Below are positions 15,468-22,354 of a stretch of DNA of 55,730 nucleotides, piece by piece. A program made the position numbers and the translations under genes. Source of the stretch: a virus; the IMG/VR virus record IMGVR_UViG_3300044682_000046, positions 1-55,730 of that record, one strand, 5' to 3'. The notes under the pieces were generated by a model. The model searched no databases. It had not been told where the DNA came from and saw only the letters and a program-made list of their open reading frames with translations. How positions within the stretch are numbered: the first letter of the stretch is position 1; every line of letters begins with the position of its first letter.

Positions 15468-15707
15468 CTAAATATCTTCTAGCCGCACGCCTTCCATTTC
15501 TAGTGCGGCCACACAGGCGAGAAAAAATGTGGCCGCAAACGCTCCTCGTTTCAATTTTGATGCGATCGAATCTCGCGTTTCGTTAAGCCCGTGCTCCTTA
15601 AGCCGCGTTACCAATTCCTCATAGGTCACGTCCGCCCGCTTAAGCTCCGCCTTAAGAAAGCGAGCGGCCCGTTGGCCTAGTTCCGCTTCACTGGTTGCCA
15701 GTCCCAT
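15468..15707 (-). CDS. DUF6471 protein
   Basis: 79 aa from the ATG at 15707, preceded by GGAGAAACGGTT. ARFLKAELKRADVTYEELVT followed by RLKEHGLNETRDSIASKLKR and FAATFFLACVAALEMEGVRL is the complete DUF6471 domain, a helical DNA-binding-like fold with an HTH-like core. Convergent with the ATPase gene (ends one base apart) and divergent from the transposase. Its position suggests it could control the transposase promoter, which is inference. Confidence 0.8.
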   Translation of the reverse strand: MGLATSEAELGQRAARFLKAELKRADVTYEELVTRLKEHGLNETRDSIASKLKRGAFAATFFLACVAALEMEGVRLEDI

Positions 15708-15752
15708 AACCGTTTCTCCCGACAAAAAAGTGTCGCGAGTGACAATTTAGTG

Positions 15753-15773
15753 CTTTACACAACGCCTGTAAAG
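15753..15773. promoter_or_regulatory. candidate operator between DUF6471 and transposase genes
   Basis: CTTTACA (15753-15759) and TGTAAAG (15767-15773) form a perfect 7-bp inverted repeat with a 7-base spacer, centred in the divergent intergenic region. AGTGTC occurs on either side (15729-15734 and 15772-15777). The site is placed to control both genes. Confidence 0.5.
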
Positions 15774-15806
15774 TGTCATCTTCGCCCTGTTAGGGGCGAT
15801 ATCGAC

Positions 15807-16790
15807 ATGGCACAGCACTTCCTTCTCTCCCGGCCGGCCAAGAGCCTCAATCTTGCGACCGTGTTCCGCATGACGGACGCTGAGGCCGAGACGGCGTTTG
15901 CCAAGGTGCGCTGGCCTCAAACGAATGGCGCGCCGGTTTGCCCATCGTGCGGCGGCTTGAACGCCTACGATTGCCGGCGCTCGAATGGCGCTCCGCGCTT
16001 CCGTTGCCGCGCTTGCAAGGCGGACTTCTCGATTACCAGCGGAACGCTCTTTGCCTCGCACAAGCTCCCGCTCCGGGCCTATCTCGCGGCAATCGCCATC
16101 TTCTGCAACGAGGTCAAAGGCAAGTCCGCGCTCGCCCTCACACGCGACCTTGGCGTGAGCTATAAGTGCGCCTTCGTTTTGCTGCACAAGTTGCGCGAGG
16201 CGATGGCGGAGGAATTGAAGGGTCGCGTCGTCGGCGGAGAGGGCAGGATTGCGGAAGTGGACGGAGGTTACTTCGGCGGCTACGTGAAGCCTCGCAACCT
16301 CGCCGAGAACCGCGTTGATCGTCGCCTCTCGCGCAACCAGTCCGGCAAGCGCAAGGTTGTCGTCATCGTGCGCGAGCGCAATGGCAACTCAGTCCCGGCC
16401 GTGTTCCGCACGGAAGGCCAAGCCCAGTCTTGGATCAAGGCGCGCGTCGCCAAAGGAACCGTTCTCAATGCCGACGAAGCTACCTCATGGGACGGCTTGC
16501 ACGGCGCGTTCGAAATGCGCCGGATCAATCATCAAGAGGCGTACAGCCTGGACGGCGCTTGCACGAATTGGGCGGAGGAATATTTCTCCCGCCTTCGCCG
16601 CGCGGAGGCCGGCCATCATCATCATATCGCGGGCGCTTACTTGCTCCGCTACGCGCAAGAGAGTTCATGGCGCGAGGACTATCGCCGCGTCTCAAACGGC
16701 GACCAGACCTACCGCATCGCCGGATTGGCGATGCACAAGGCCGTGTCGCCGGATTTCACCGGCTACTGGCAACGGCATTTGGCCGTGTAA
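15807..16790 (+). CDS. IS1595-family (ISXO2-like) transposase
   Basis: 327 aa from the ATG at 15807; AGGGG lies 11 bases upstream. N-terminal zinc ribbon: CPSCGG near 45-50 and CRAC near 67-70. DDE-type core: EVDGGYFGGY (D152), NADEATSWDGL (D223 or D229) and CTNWAEEYFSRLRR (N254/E257), followed by a histidine run (HHHH) near 270. These are the ISXO2-like transposase blocks. It appears intact and should act on the 26-bp repeats. Confidence 0.93.
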   Translation: MAQHFLLSRPAKSLNLATVFRMTDAEAETAFAKVRWPQTNGAPVCPSCGGLNAYDCRRSNGAPRFRCRACKADFSITSGTLFASHKLPLRAYLAAIAIFCNEVKGKSALALTRDLGVSYKCAFVLLHKLREAMAEELKGRVVGGEGRIAEVDGGYFGGYVKPRNLAENRVDRRLSRNQSGKRKVVVIVRERNGNSVPAVFRTEGQAQSWIKARVAKGTVLNADEATSWDGLHGAFEMRRINHQEAYSLDGACTNWAEEYFSRLRRAEAGHHHHIAGAYLLRYAQESSWREDYRRVSNGDQTYRIAGLAMHKAVSPDFTGYWQRHLAV

Positions 16791-16805
16791 GCCTCCGAAT
16801 TGACA

Positions 16806-16856
16806 ACCCGCCCCGAATCTTCGCATGGTCGGGACGGACTCTGATTCGGTGCGGGT
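16806..16856 (+). terminator. long hairpin after the transposase gene
   Basis: 14-base arms (ACCCGCCCCGAATC and GATTCGGTGCGGGT) pair with one mismatch across a 23-nt loop, 16 bases after the transposase stop. Downstream bases (AACGAATCTTTAATTTG) are AT-rich but not a strict U-tract, so terminator function is probable, not certain. Confidence 0.5.
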
Positions 16857-16925
16857 AACGAATCTTTAATTTGTCAAGAGGCGTAATTTCGGTTTACAAC
16901 TCCCTTTTAGCGGGATGACGTAGCC

Positions 16926-17231
16926 ATGAAAAAGCCCTCATCGACCACGCGGTTCACGAAAATTGTCGTCAAGCTTGAGAGTCGCGATGACGGTGGCCTT
17001 CGCGCTTACAGCGATGACGTGCCGGGGTTCGTGCTGTCCCATCCCAATCGTGAAGCGGTCCTAGAAGACATCGGGCCTGTTTTAGAGACAATCCTTTCTG
17101 CAATGTGGGGAGTTACCGTTGTCGCGTCTCCGCTAAGATCACTAAATCAGATCGACGATGAAGACGACGACAAGGTTACAATTCCAGACGCCCATATCTG
17201 TCCGAAGGAATACGTTGCCTACGCTTCATAA
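16926..17231 (+). CDS. HicB-like protein
   Basis: 101 aa. KIVVKLESRDDGGLRAYSDD and VPGFVLSHPNREAVLEDIGP match the HicB/DUF1902-like fold that in HicAB systems is the antitoxin. A C-terminal DNA-binding part is not obvious. It precedes an 81-aa gene by three bases, the spacing expected of a toxin-antitoxin pair. Confidence 0.65.
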   Translation: MKKPSSTTRFTKIVVKLESRDDGGLRAYSDDVPGFVLSHPNREAVLEDIGPVLETILSAMWGVTVVASPLRSLNQIDDEDDDKVTIPDAHICPKEYVAYAS

Positions 17232-17234
17232 CTC

Positions 17235-17480
17235 ATGATCGCCAATCGCCTTCTAGATAGAGCTACTTGGGAGGCGAAACTTAGGCGTCGTGGATGCGAG
17301 CCGCTGCTTGGAAAAGGTCGCCTCAATACAGGCGAGTGGTGGCATAGACCTGGAAAGACGCCCTTCCTTGTTTCTATCGAGGACGATGAAGGGCGGTGTG
17401 AATTTTGGGCTATCAAAAGATTGTGCGACGATTTTGATAAGCTGCCGCCTCCCAATCCTTTCAAACCGTCTCTAAACTAA
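17235..17480 (+). CDS. partner of HicB-like protein (possible toxin)
   Basis: 81 aa, beta-rich: RRGCEPLLGKGRLNTGEWWH, PGKTPFLVSIEDDEGRCEFW, then DKLPPPNPFKPSLN. No HicA signature (no conserved glycine-histidine pair) is visible, so the pairing is suggested by gene order only. Its end overlaps by 9 bases the end of the convergent gene at 17472. Confidence 0.5.
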   Translation: MIANRLLDRATWEAKLRRRGCEPLLGKGRLNTGEWWHRPGKTPFLVSIEDDEGRCEFWAIKRLCDDFDKLPPPNPFKPSLN

Positions 17481-17891
17481 CCGCCAGCGCGCCGTCTTCC
17501 GCTCGCCTTCTTTGAAGACCGCCCCGCGCTTTGCCAGATACCGCAGCGCCATGCGGACGCGCTTCGTGACGTTCGGAGCGCTGGCGCCGACGCCCGCGAT
17601 AGCGGCGACAACCTCTTGCGTCGTCAAAGCCCGCTCCGCGCGCCGTAGGGCATCCAGGATAAGGCCGGTCAACTTCTTGCCGCCGAAGAGCTTGCCGCGC
17701 CTATAGAACCGCTTGGGGCGCACTGAGGCGGGATCATAGGTAGGGTCTAAGAGCGCAATCGAGGCGTCCAGATGGACAATAGCCTCAGTGAGGTTTTCGA
17801 GCTTTCGGCGACAAGCCTCTATCTCGCCGTCAATCTCCGCGCGGCGCTCTTTGAGCGCGTTGATTGCGTATCGGTTGCTTCTCTCGTTCAT
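17472..17891 (-). CDS. coiled-coil plus winged-helix passenger protein
   Basis: 139 aa. Residues about 1-50 are a charged coiled coil (INALKERRAEIDGEIEACRR), followed by RPKRFYRRGKLFGGKKL and a winged-helix-like C-terminus (LTTQEVVAAIAGVGA, RMALRYLAKRGAVFKEG). Proteins of this layout are frequent next to ISXO2-like transposases in alphaproteobacteria. Starts 34 bases inside the right terminal repeat. Confidence 0.6.
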   Translation of the reverse strand: MNERSNRYAINALKERRAEIDGEIEACRRKLENLTEAIVHLDASIALLDPTYDPASVRPKRFYRRGKLFGGKKLTGLILDALRRAERALTTQEVVAAIAGVGASAPNVTKRVRMALRYLAKRGAVFKEGERKTARWRLV

Positions 17892-17924
17892 AACCCCAAA
17901 AGTGGGGCGGGCGCGCCTTTATTT

Positions 17925-17950
17925 CTTGTGGCGTCTGCGCCATAATACCG
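17925..17950 (+). repeat. right terminal inverted repeat (26 bp)
   Basis: Starts CTTGTGGCGTCTGCGCCATA and ends ATACCG; perfect reverse complement of 13793-13818. Confidence 0.95.
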
Positions 17951-17958
17951 CGTATAAG
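17951..17958 (+). repeat. right target-site duplication (CGTATAAG)
   Basis: Identical to 13785-13792 and directly adjacent to the right terminal repeat. Confidence 0.9.
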
Positions 17959-18085
17959 CCCCATTGTCACAACTCGGCAGCGTGGCGGTAAGCTCTTCTT
18001 GTGCGACCGCCGTGCCCAAGCTGAGCATCATGAACAGGTGGCTCCACGCTGCTACAAGGATTCCGACTTGACAAGTGGCGTTCAT
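17951..18085 (-). pseudogene. PEP-CTERM protein, N-terminal part with signal peptide
   Basis: 45 codons from the ATG at 18085 up to the transposon end. Residues VGILVAAWSHLFMMLSLGTA then VAQ form a Sec signal peptide (cleavage probably after VAQ), followed by EELTATLPSCDNGAYT. Joined to the codon beginning at 13784 (SCKDTVWYDLS) it gives an uninterrupted 322-aa secreted PEP-CTERM protein. The ATG overlaps the stop of the upstream 90-aa gene (ATGA). Confidence 0.8.
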
Positions 18086-18354
18086 GCTCGCTTCGCCTCC
18101 GCTTGCTCTTGCGGCCGATAGCTTTCGGGTATTTCCACGCCATAGTGCTCTTTCATCGAGGCACGGAAATAAGACCATGCCTCATCGGGCGCTAGGTCAT
18201 GCCTACAATCAAGGCATTGCGATTCCCCTCGCATCTGAGCATTATAGTCCCGATGGACATCGATGCCTTTGGATGAAAAACGTCCGACACACATTCCTTG
18301 CGAGCTATTGACCCAAACGGTTTTGCCGTTAGTGCTGATATCGAAATCGTTCAT
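18082..18354 (-). CDS. hypothetical protein with CxxC
   Basis: 90 aa, containing QCLDCRHDLAPDEAWSYFR near the middle and a charged tail. Unrecognised. Overlaps the start of the interrupted PEP-CTERM gene by 4 bases, so the two were one translational unit. Confidence 0.55.
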   Translation of the reverse strand: MNDFDISTNGKTVWVNSSQGMCVGRFSSKGIDVHRDYNAQMRGESQCLDCRHDLAPDEAWSYFRASMKEHYGVEIPESYRPQEQAEAKRA

Positions 18355-18397
18355 CCCATTTTCCTTTTCGCCTGTTCGGCTTCCTCAGGGGGTTTAC

Positions 18398-18832
18398 TCA
18401 TTTCAGCACCGCGCCGATTGCCGGCTCGGGCAATGTGGCGACAACCGTTGGCGTGGCCGCCTGGGCAAGGCCGATTGCGCCCGCGATGTCATGGGCAACG
18501 TCATCCGGCGACCTCCCCGTCGCAGCAAGAAGCGGCTTGAGGTTGGTCGCGATGTAGTTCGCCCCGCTCGCAACCGCTGAGCTATGAGCGTCGATCGACT
18601 GCCCGGCGAGATTGGTCGCGGACGCCGCGATGGCGAGGCCAGCTTGCGTGCTGACAGCCTTAGCGAGCGCGGCCTCGTTGGCTTGGTCGATTTTGATGCC
18701 GGTCCACCGTTGGAACAGGGCCGCGCCGTATAGGACCGCCGCGCCGATGATCGTCGTCGCCGCAGCCGTCAGATATGGCTGAAGCGTGTCGACGAAAGGC
18801 GCGAGCGGAACGACTGTGGATGCGTCGGTCAT
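18398..18832 (-). CDS. candidate phage holin (LLH-like)
   Basis: 144 aa. One N-terminal transmembrane segment (YLTAAATTIIGAAVLYGAAL, about 20-40) followed by RWTGIKID and a long Ala/Thr-rich helical tail. This layout is that of the LLH-type holins, which permeabilise the inner membrane at lysis. It lies two genes downstream of the GH24 lysozyme, which supports the assignment. Family membership should be checked with a profile. Confidence 0.55.
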   Translation of the reverse strand: MTDASTVVPLAPFVDTLQPYLTAAATTIIGAAVLYGAALFQRWTGIKIDQANEAALAKAVSTQAGLAIAASATNLAGQSIDAHSSAVASGANYIATNLKPLLAATGRSPDDVAHDIAGAIGLAQAATPTVVATLPEPAIGAVLK

Positions 18833-18834
18833 TT

Positions 18835-19344
18835 TCAGTTTCCCTTCGTAATCGCGGCGATTGTTCTAAGAGCTTCGATGAGGCCTTCGGCATATTCATG
18901 TCGGCCAGCATCCTTTGCCGGCCGAACCATTTTCGACAGCTTGCGAATGGCCTCGCGAACGACCTGGGGCTTGCTCTTGAATTCGGCGCGGCGTCGAATT
19001 CGACGGCGTATCCGAGAAGAAGTGCGGCGGGGAATTAGTACCTGTTCCCCGCCGCCAGGAGGCATAACCAAGCGCGCCTCCTTACGGGACGGCATGCTAT
19101 CTGTCCCGTCGCCTTGAGCCTTATCGTCAGACTCTCGGCTGCTTGACCAACGCATTCCGGCGTCGGCCAACGTCTGAGCGTGTTGCGCCCAGAGCGTCCC
19201 TACCGCGCGTTTGGCGACGGACCTCGCAAAGCGAGCGTCCGGCAAACGCCCAGGATGATGATGGGCGGCGTTGAGGACGGCCCCGGATACAATCCTCAGC
19301 ATCCGATGTTGAGGCCCCTTGGCGCGCTTCCAAAGCGTGCTCAC
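18835..19344 (-). CDS. basic hypothetical protein
   Basis: 169 aa from the GTG at 19344, which overlaps the lysozyme stop (GTGA). Very arginine-rich centre (PRRTSSRIRRRIRRRAEFK), helical C-terminus (VREAIRKLSKMVRPAKDAGR). Not recognised; placed between lysozyme and holin candidate. Confidence 0.55.
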   Translation of the reverse strand: MSTLWKRAKGPQHRMLRIVSGAVLNAAHHHPGRLPDARFARSVAKRAVGTLWAQHAQTLADAGMRWSSSRESDDKAQGDGTDSMPSRKEARLVMPPGGGEQVLIPRRTSSRIRRRIRRRAEFKSKPQVVREAIRKLSKMVRPAKDAGRHEYAEGLIEALRTIAAITKGN

Positions 19345-19937
19345 GGCGTCTTTCCTTGCGGTCCCGTCAGGGCCGCGAGAAGATGCTCCACGGCCGTCAT
19401 GCGCTCGGCCAGTTCGGCGATCTGTTCGGCTACATCCGGCGCGGAGGGGGCGACCGGCGAGGATGAGGACGGCACCAGCGGCATGCCCTTCGCGAGAAAT
19501 TGCGCCATCTCGGCTTTGCGCCGGCCGAGCAATTCCTCGGGATGGTCCCAAAGCAGAAACGCCTTCGCCGCGGCGTCGATGTCGCCCGCATTGATATCGC
19601 GGACAACCGAGGAGCCTGCGAAGCCTCCAATGCCGATATTATGGCAGAGGCTCACGCAAGCGTCGAACTGATTTTGTGAAATGGGAAACGGCGGATTGAG
19701 CGCACGATTGACCTCGGCGATTTCAGGCTTCAGGTCGGAGCGGTAGAGGTCCATGACCGCCTGATACGACATCTCCATGCCGGCGCACGGGATGGGTGCC
19801 CCGGCCGCTGCGGTGTGGCCGACGCCGATAGTCCAGATTCCGCGTGTGTCGCGATAGGCCAGCGTGCGCACGCCCTCTCGGCCGGCGAGCGCGGCAAGTC
19901 CGGACGCGCTGATATCCATGTTCACCGGGAGAGCCAT
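19341..19937 (-). CDS. phage lysozyme, glycoside hydrolase family 24
   Basis: 198 aa endolysin that cuts the glycan backbone of peptidoglycan. The T4-lysozyme catalytic triad is visible with canonical spacing: GREG (E21), YRD (D30), WTIGVGHT (T36). The segment FDACVSLCHNIGIGGFAGSS and the C-terminal RRKAEMAQFL also fit. No signal peptide, so it needs a holin. A further acidic tail (VPSSSSPVAPSAPDVAEQIA) ends in a short coiled coil. Confidence 0.9.
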   Translation of the reverse strand: MALPVNMDISASGLAALAGREGVRTLAYRDTRGIWTIGVGHTAAAGAPIPCAGMEMSYQAVMDLYRSDLKPEIAEVNRALNPPFPISQNQFDACVSLCHNIGIGGFAGSSVVRDINAGDIDAAAKAFLLWDHPEELLGRRKAEMAQFLAKGMPLVPSSSSPVAPSAPDVAEQIAELAERMTAVEHLLAALTGPQGKTP

Positions 19938-20134
19938 TTATGGTCTTCTTTCCACCATTTCCAGCGGGGAACGGTCTTAACAACCGAGCGCGTGCCCGTG
20001 AACACTTGGTTTTCAACCGCCGCACTACCTTGCGCATCGAGGCATGACATAGGCTTAGACTGTAAGCTCCAAATCGGGTCGCCCCCAAGCGGTGTAGTGA
20101 TCAGATAAACGGCGATAACACAAAGTTGGATCAC
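19922..20134 (-). CDS. small exported or membrane-anchored protein
   Basis: 70 aa from the GTG at 20134 (GTGA overlap with the upstream stop). N-terminal hydrophobic segment VIQLCVIAVYLITTPLGG, then a basic Trp-rich end (PRWKWWKEDHKW). It overlaps the lysozyme start by 16 bases. Unrecognised. Confidence 0.45.
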   Translation of the reverse strand: MIQLCVIAVYLITTPLGGDPIWSLQSKPMSCLDAQGSAAVENQVFTGTRSVVKTVPRWKWWKEDHKWLSR

Positions 20135-20556
20135 AGCGGCCTTCCTGCCGGCTCGCCGTTCTCGCCCGCCCCGACCTTGCGGAGCATTTCGAGAACGAAG
20201 CCCGGCGCGATAAACCGGGAGCACGCCCGCCCCTCGTCTTTAGGATCGGCCCCGTGAGTAATCAGCATCGCCATGACAAGGCCGTCCTGAGAAGCAAGCG
20301 CGGCGCTGTCGCCCGCCGGGAGTTCCTTCGACATCGGCGGAATGAAAATATAGGCTGTCCTGATGAACTGGAACTGGTCCGGCGTCATCGTTTGCACGGA
20401 CGCTACCTTCTTGATTTCCGCGACCGGAACGCAAGCCGGACTGTCCGGTCTGAGCCATTGCCAGAACACGCCGTCCCCTGAACTGTCCCGCCCTTCCGCC
20501 GCAAGCGCAGCGCCTCCGAAAGCGAGAGCGATAACGAGAGCAAGCAAGCGCTTCAT
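20131..20556 (-). CDS. periplasmic hypothetical protein
   Basis: 141 aa with a clear Sec signal peptide (MKRLLALVIALAFGGAALAA). The mature part has CVPVAEIKKVASVQTMTPDQ and CSRFIAPGFVLEMLRKVG; two cysteines could pair. No family recognised. Part of the lysis/accessory operon. Confidence 0.6.
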   Translation of the reverse strand: MKRLLALVIALAFGGAALAAEGRDSSGDGVFWQWLRPDSPACVPVAEIKKVASVQTMTPDQFQFIRTAYIFIPPMSKELPAGDSAALASQDGLVMAMLITHGADPKDEGRACSRFIAPGFVLEMLRKVGAGENGEPAGRPL

Positions 20557-20567
20557 TCGACCCTCCT

Positions 20568-20894
20568 TTATGGAATTCGTCGCATCAGTTCGGCCCGATC
20601 AATCCGCCCGGCCGCGAACTCGCGCGCTGCGGCTCTAATCGCCTCCGACCTCGCCAATGCGGACGGCCTCGACGGCGGTTTGGGGCGCGAAGGAAGGGCG
20701 GCCTCGAAGGAGAGCCTTCCCTTAACCAGGGCTCTGCTTTTCCGGACGCGCCGCGCCGCCGCGGCCTTCTCGCCGTTTTCGTCCAGCACCCATGTGACCA
20801 TCTTAACGGTCTGGCCGAGCCGTTGGGCGATCTCCGATTTCAACATGCCGGCCGCTCGCATGCGCCGGCATTGTTCGTGCCAAGCTCGGGACAT
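20568..20894 (-). CDS. helix-turn-helix protein
   Basis: 108 aa. CRRMRAAGMLKSEIAQRLGQ then TVKMVTWVLDE reads as a helix-turn-helix (Hin/GcrA-like layout), followed by a basic linker rich in Arg/Pro and a C-terminal helix. Likely DNA-binding; target unknown. The start shares one base with the stop of the gene at 20894. Confidence 0.6.
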   Translation of the reverse strand: MSRAWHEQCRRMRAAGMLKSEIAQRLGQTVKMVTWVLDENGEKAAAARRVRKSRALVKGRLSFEAALPSRPKPPSRPSALARSEAIRAAAREFAAGRIDRAELMRRIP

Positions 20895-21298
20895 CAGAAA
20901 GTCGCCGGCTGTTCAAGGCAGTAGAAGTCGTAGTCGTCCGTCTCCCCGTAACCTTTTTGAGAGGCCGGTTCCTGTGGACCTGCCCACAATTCCCCTGTTC
21001 CTGTGCGTAAACCATGATGATACCAGATACCCCAGCAGGACGCTCCCGTCGATTGAGCGATGAGCCATGTCTTTGTTTCAAAATGAATAGCTTTCCGCCA
21101 TTTGCCGTTAAGAAATACGTCGAACCCATCCCCGTCAACTCGCACTTCATTTGATTGAAGCGCACGATAGTCTCCGCTTCCGCAGCATCCGGACTTGACT
21201 TCCAAGGGCGCTGTATTATTGTTGCAATCGACGGAGTGAGCGAACGCGGGCGCTGATAGGCTCAGCGCGAGAGCGACGGGGAGGAGGAAGCGGATCAT
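20894..21298 (-). CDS. secreted hypothetical protein
   Basis: 134 aa. Signal peptide MIRFLLPVALALSLSAPAFA, then a Cys-containing domain (VDCNNN, SGCCGSGDYRAL, ASCWGIWYHH, YCLEQ). The order 'CCGSGDY...EVR..GDGFDVFLNGKWR' resembles a common alphaproteobacterial secreted protein family of unknown function that is also found in phages. Confidence 0.65.
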   Translation of the reverse strand: MIRFLLPVALALSLSAPAFAHSVDCNNNTAPLEVKSGCCGSGDYRALQSNEVRVDGDGFDVFLNGKWRKAIHFETKTWLIAQSTGASCWGIWYHHGLRTGTGELWAGPQEPASQKGYGETDDYDFYCLEQPATF

Positions 21299-21313
21299 TT
21301 GGGAGCCGTCTTA

Positions 21314-21466
21314 TTATTTGGTGAAAAGACGTTTTCGCCAACGTTCCATAATTGCATATCCGATTACGAACAGGCCAACTCCTATGCATCCGAAAAAGAA
21401 CAACCAGCCAGACTCTTCTCCGCTATCGATTCGCACGTTCAATGCAATCGGTTGCCAAGTGCTCAT
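21314..21466 (-). CDS. 50-aa membrane peptide
   Basis: MSTWQPIALNVRIDSGEESG followed by WLFFFGCIGVGLFVIGYAIM and a basic tail ERWRKRLFTK: one transmembrane helix, positive-inside. Start overlaps the stop of the upstream gene (ATGA). Confidence 0.5.
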   Translation of the reverse strand: MSTWQPIALNVRIDSGEESGWLFFFGCIGVGLFVIGYAIMERWRKRLFTK

Positions 21467-21690
21467 TTGGAGATCCGCCCTAAATACCAAGCGACTGCGG
21501 CCAACAACGAAATGCCAAAGTAATACCTAGCATCGTGAACAACCGTTGTCCCATCTGTCCAACGCGACAGCCTATCAGCGAGATAAATGCCAAGAGTCAT
21601 GGCAATTCCGGAACGCGCAGCCAGGAACGCTGTTTGCCACCATGGTTCATGACGTGATCGCATAGGCGCAACCCACCCGCTCACGGCCAT
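21463..21690 (-). CDS. small membrane protein
   Basis: 75 aa from the ATG at 21690. Two hydrophobic segments (FLAARSGIAMTLGIYLA and YFGISLLAAVAWYLG) separated by a charged loop. Coupled to both neighbours. Unknown function. Confidence 0.5.
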   Translation of the reverse strand: MAVSGWVAPMRSRHEPWWQTAFLAARSGIAMTLGIYLADRLSRWTDGTTVVHDARYYFGISLLAAVAWYLGRISK

Positions 21691-21806
21691 TCCCTCCACA
21701 GGAATGCGACCACGAGAACAATCGCAACGGCAACAAGAGCGGCTAAGCCGAGCGCAGAATCGCGCCCATGCCGCCATCCCCAATCGGGATCGTCGGGATC
21801 AGTCAT
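21681..21806 (-). CDS. 41-aa membrane peptide
   Basis: Acidic start (MTDPDDPDWGWRHGRD) then one helix ALGLAALVAVAIVLVVAFLW. ATG overlaps the stop of the upstream gene (ATGA at 21803-21806). Confidence 0.5.
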   Translation of the reverse strand: MTDPDDPDWGWRHGRDSALGLAALVAVAIVLVVAFLWREWP

Positions 21807-22024
21807 TTTTCAATCACCGCAGCAAAAGTAGAAATCTTCTTTTGCCCGATCCATTTTATGATTTCCTCGGCAAGATCATCGATCTCGTCAAGATGAATAC
21901 AGGCATACCCGCCACTGCTTACTCTGGCACGACGTCTTATAATTACTCCGATGCAATATTTAGCCCTCTCAAATTCATCATCGCGGATAGCTAGCGTGAC
22001 GAGTTGGCCCGAGGATTCGGTCAT
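21803..22024 (-). CDS. hypothetical protein
   Basis: 73 aa, soluble (MTESSGQLVTLAIRDDEFER, HLDEIDDLAEEIIKWIGQKK). Unrecognised. Confidence 0.5.
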   Translation of the reverse strand: MTESSGQLVTLAIRDDEFERAKYCIGVIIRRRARVSSGGYACIHLDEIDDLAEEIIKWIGQKKISTFAAVIEK

Positions 22025-22103
22025 CTCGTCCCCCCCCCGCCACCGGCGGCTGCGTCAGGATCAGCCCCTCAAGCACCGCGTCGATCTCGGATTTGCCGGG
22101 CAT
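21978..22103 (-). CDS. small ORF with a G9 tract (end uncertain)
   Basis: 41 aa as read: MPGKSEIDAVLEGLILTQPP then VAGGG and a tail. The run of nine G (minus strand; C9 at 22030-22038) lies before the end. With one more base the frame would stop in the ATGA overlap with the gene at 22024, as at most other junctions of the operon. The present frame instead overlaps that gene by 47 bases. Either slippage, recent mutation or a sequencing length error may explain it. Confidence 0.4.
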   Translation of the reverse strand: MPGKSEIDAVLEGLILTQPPVAGGGRDDRILGPTRHASYPR

Positions 22104-22143
22104 GGCTATCTGCCTCTCACGATCATGTCACCGTGAGTTGAAA

Positions 22144-22189
22144 GTGCTAGCACCGTGCTATTGACTTGTCAAGCGCAAAATGCTAGGTA
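22144..22189. promoter_or_regulatory. divergent promoters with palindromic operator
   Basis: Plus strand: TTGACT (22161-22166), 17 bases, extended -10 TGCTAGGTA (TAGGTA at 22184-22189), only six bases before the ATG at 22196, so the transcript may be leaderless. Minus strand: perfect TTGACA -35 (22172-22167), 17 bases, weak TAGCAC at 22149-22144. The two -35 boxes overlap back to back, and the palindrome GTGCTAGCAC (22144-22153) covers the minus -10. It would control the minus operon and the plus-strand RHH gene together. Confidence 0.5.
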
Positions 22190-22195
22190 TCTTCC

Positions 22196-22354
22196 ATGCT
22201 CATGCCGACGGACAAACCGGTTGTGTTCGTGCGCTTCGCGCCCGAGACAAAGAAGGCGCTGAAAAAGGCAGCCGCCGCGGACATGCGCTCGGCCTCCTCG
22301 CTGGTCGAAAAAGTTATGACCGAATGGCTCAGACAGAACGGATTTCTCAAGTGA
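22196..22354 (+). CDS. ribbon-helix-helix-like protein
   Basis: 52 aa (second ATG at 22202 also possible). FVRFAPETKKALKKAAAADM then RSASSLVEKVMTEWLRQNGF is the order strand-helix-helix of MetJ/Arc/CopG-type repressors. It lies directly at the divergent promoter with the palindrome GTGCTAGCAC, so autoregulation is likely. The end EWLRQNGFLK recurs at the C-terminus of the next protein (EWLRAKGFLK). Confidence 0.6.
   Translation: MLMPTDKPVVFVRFAPETKKALKKAAAADMRSASSLVEKVMTEWLRQNGFLK

Larger units (their letters stand above)
13793..17950 (+). mobile_element. IS1595-family transposon with passenger genes (4158 bp)
   Basis: Bounded by perfect 26-bp inverted repeats (13793-13818, 17925-17950) and flanked by 8-bp direct repeats CGTATAAG. 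It holds an IS1595 (ISXO2-like) transposase plus a frameshifted Sll1717-family P-loop ATPase, a DUF6471 protein, a HicB-like pair and a coiled-coil/winged-helix protein. IS1595 derivatives with passenger genes are known. The perfect ends and exact duplication point to a recent insertion, into a PEP-CTERM gene of the phage operon. Confidence 0.92.

Noticed and set aside
17235-17480. HicA toxin
   Set aside because: Gene order fits, but the HicA double-stranded-RNA-binding-like motif with its catalytic histidine is not visible, so it is reported only as an unassigned partner.
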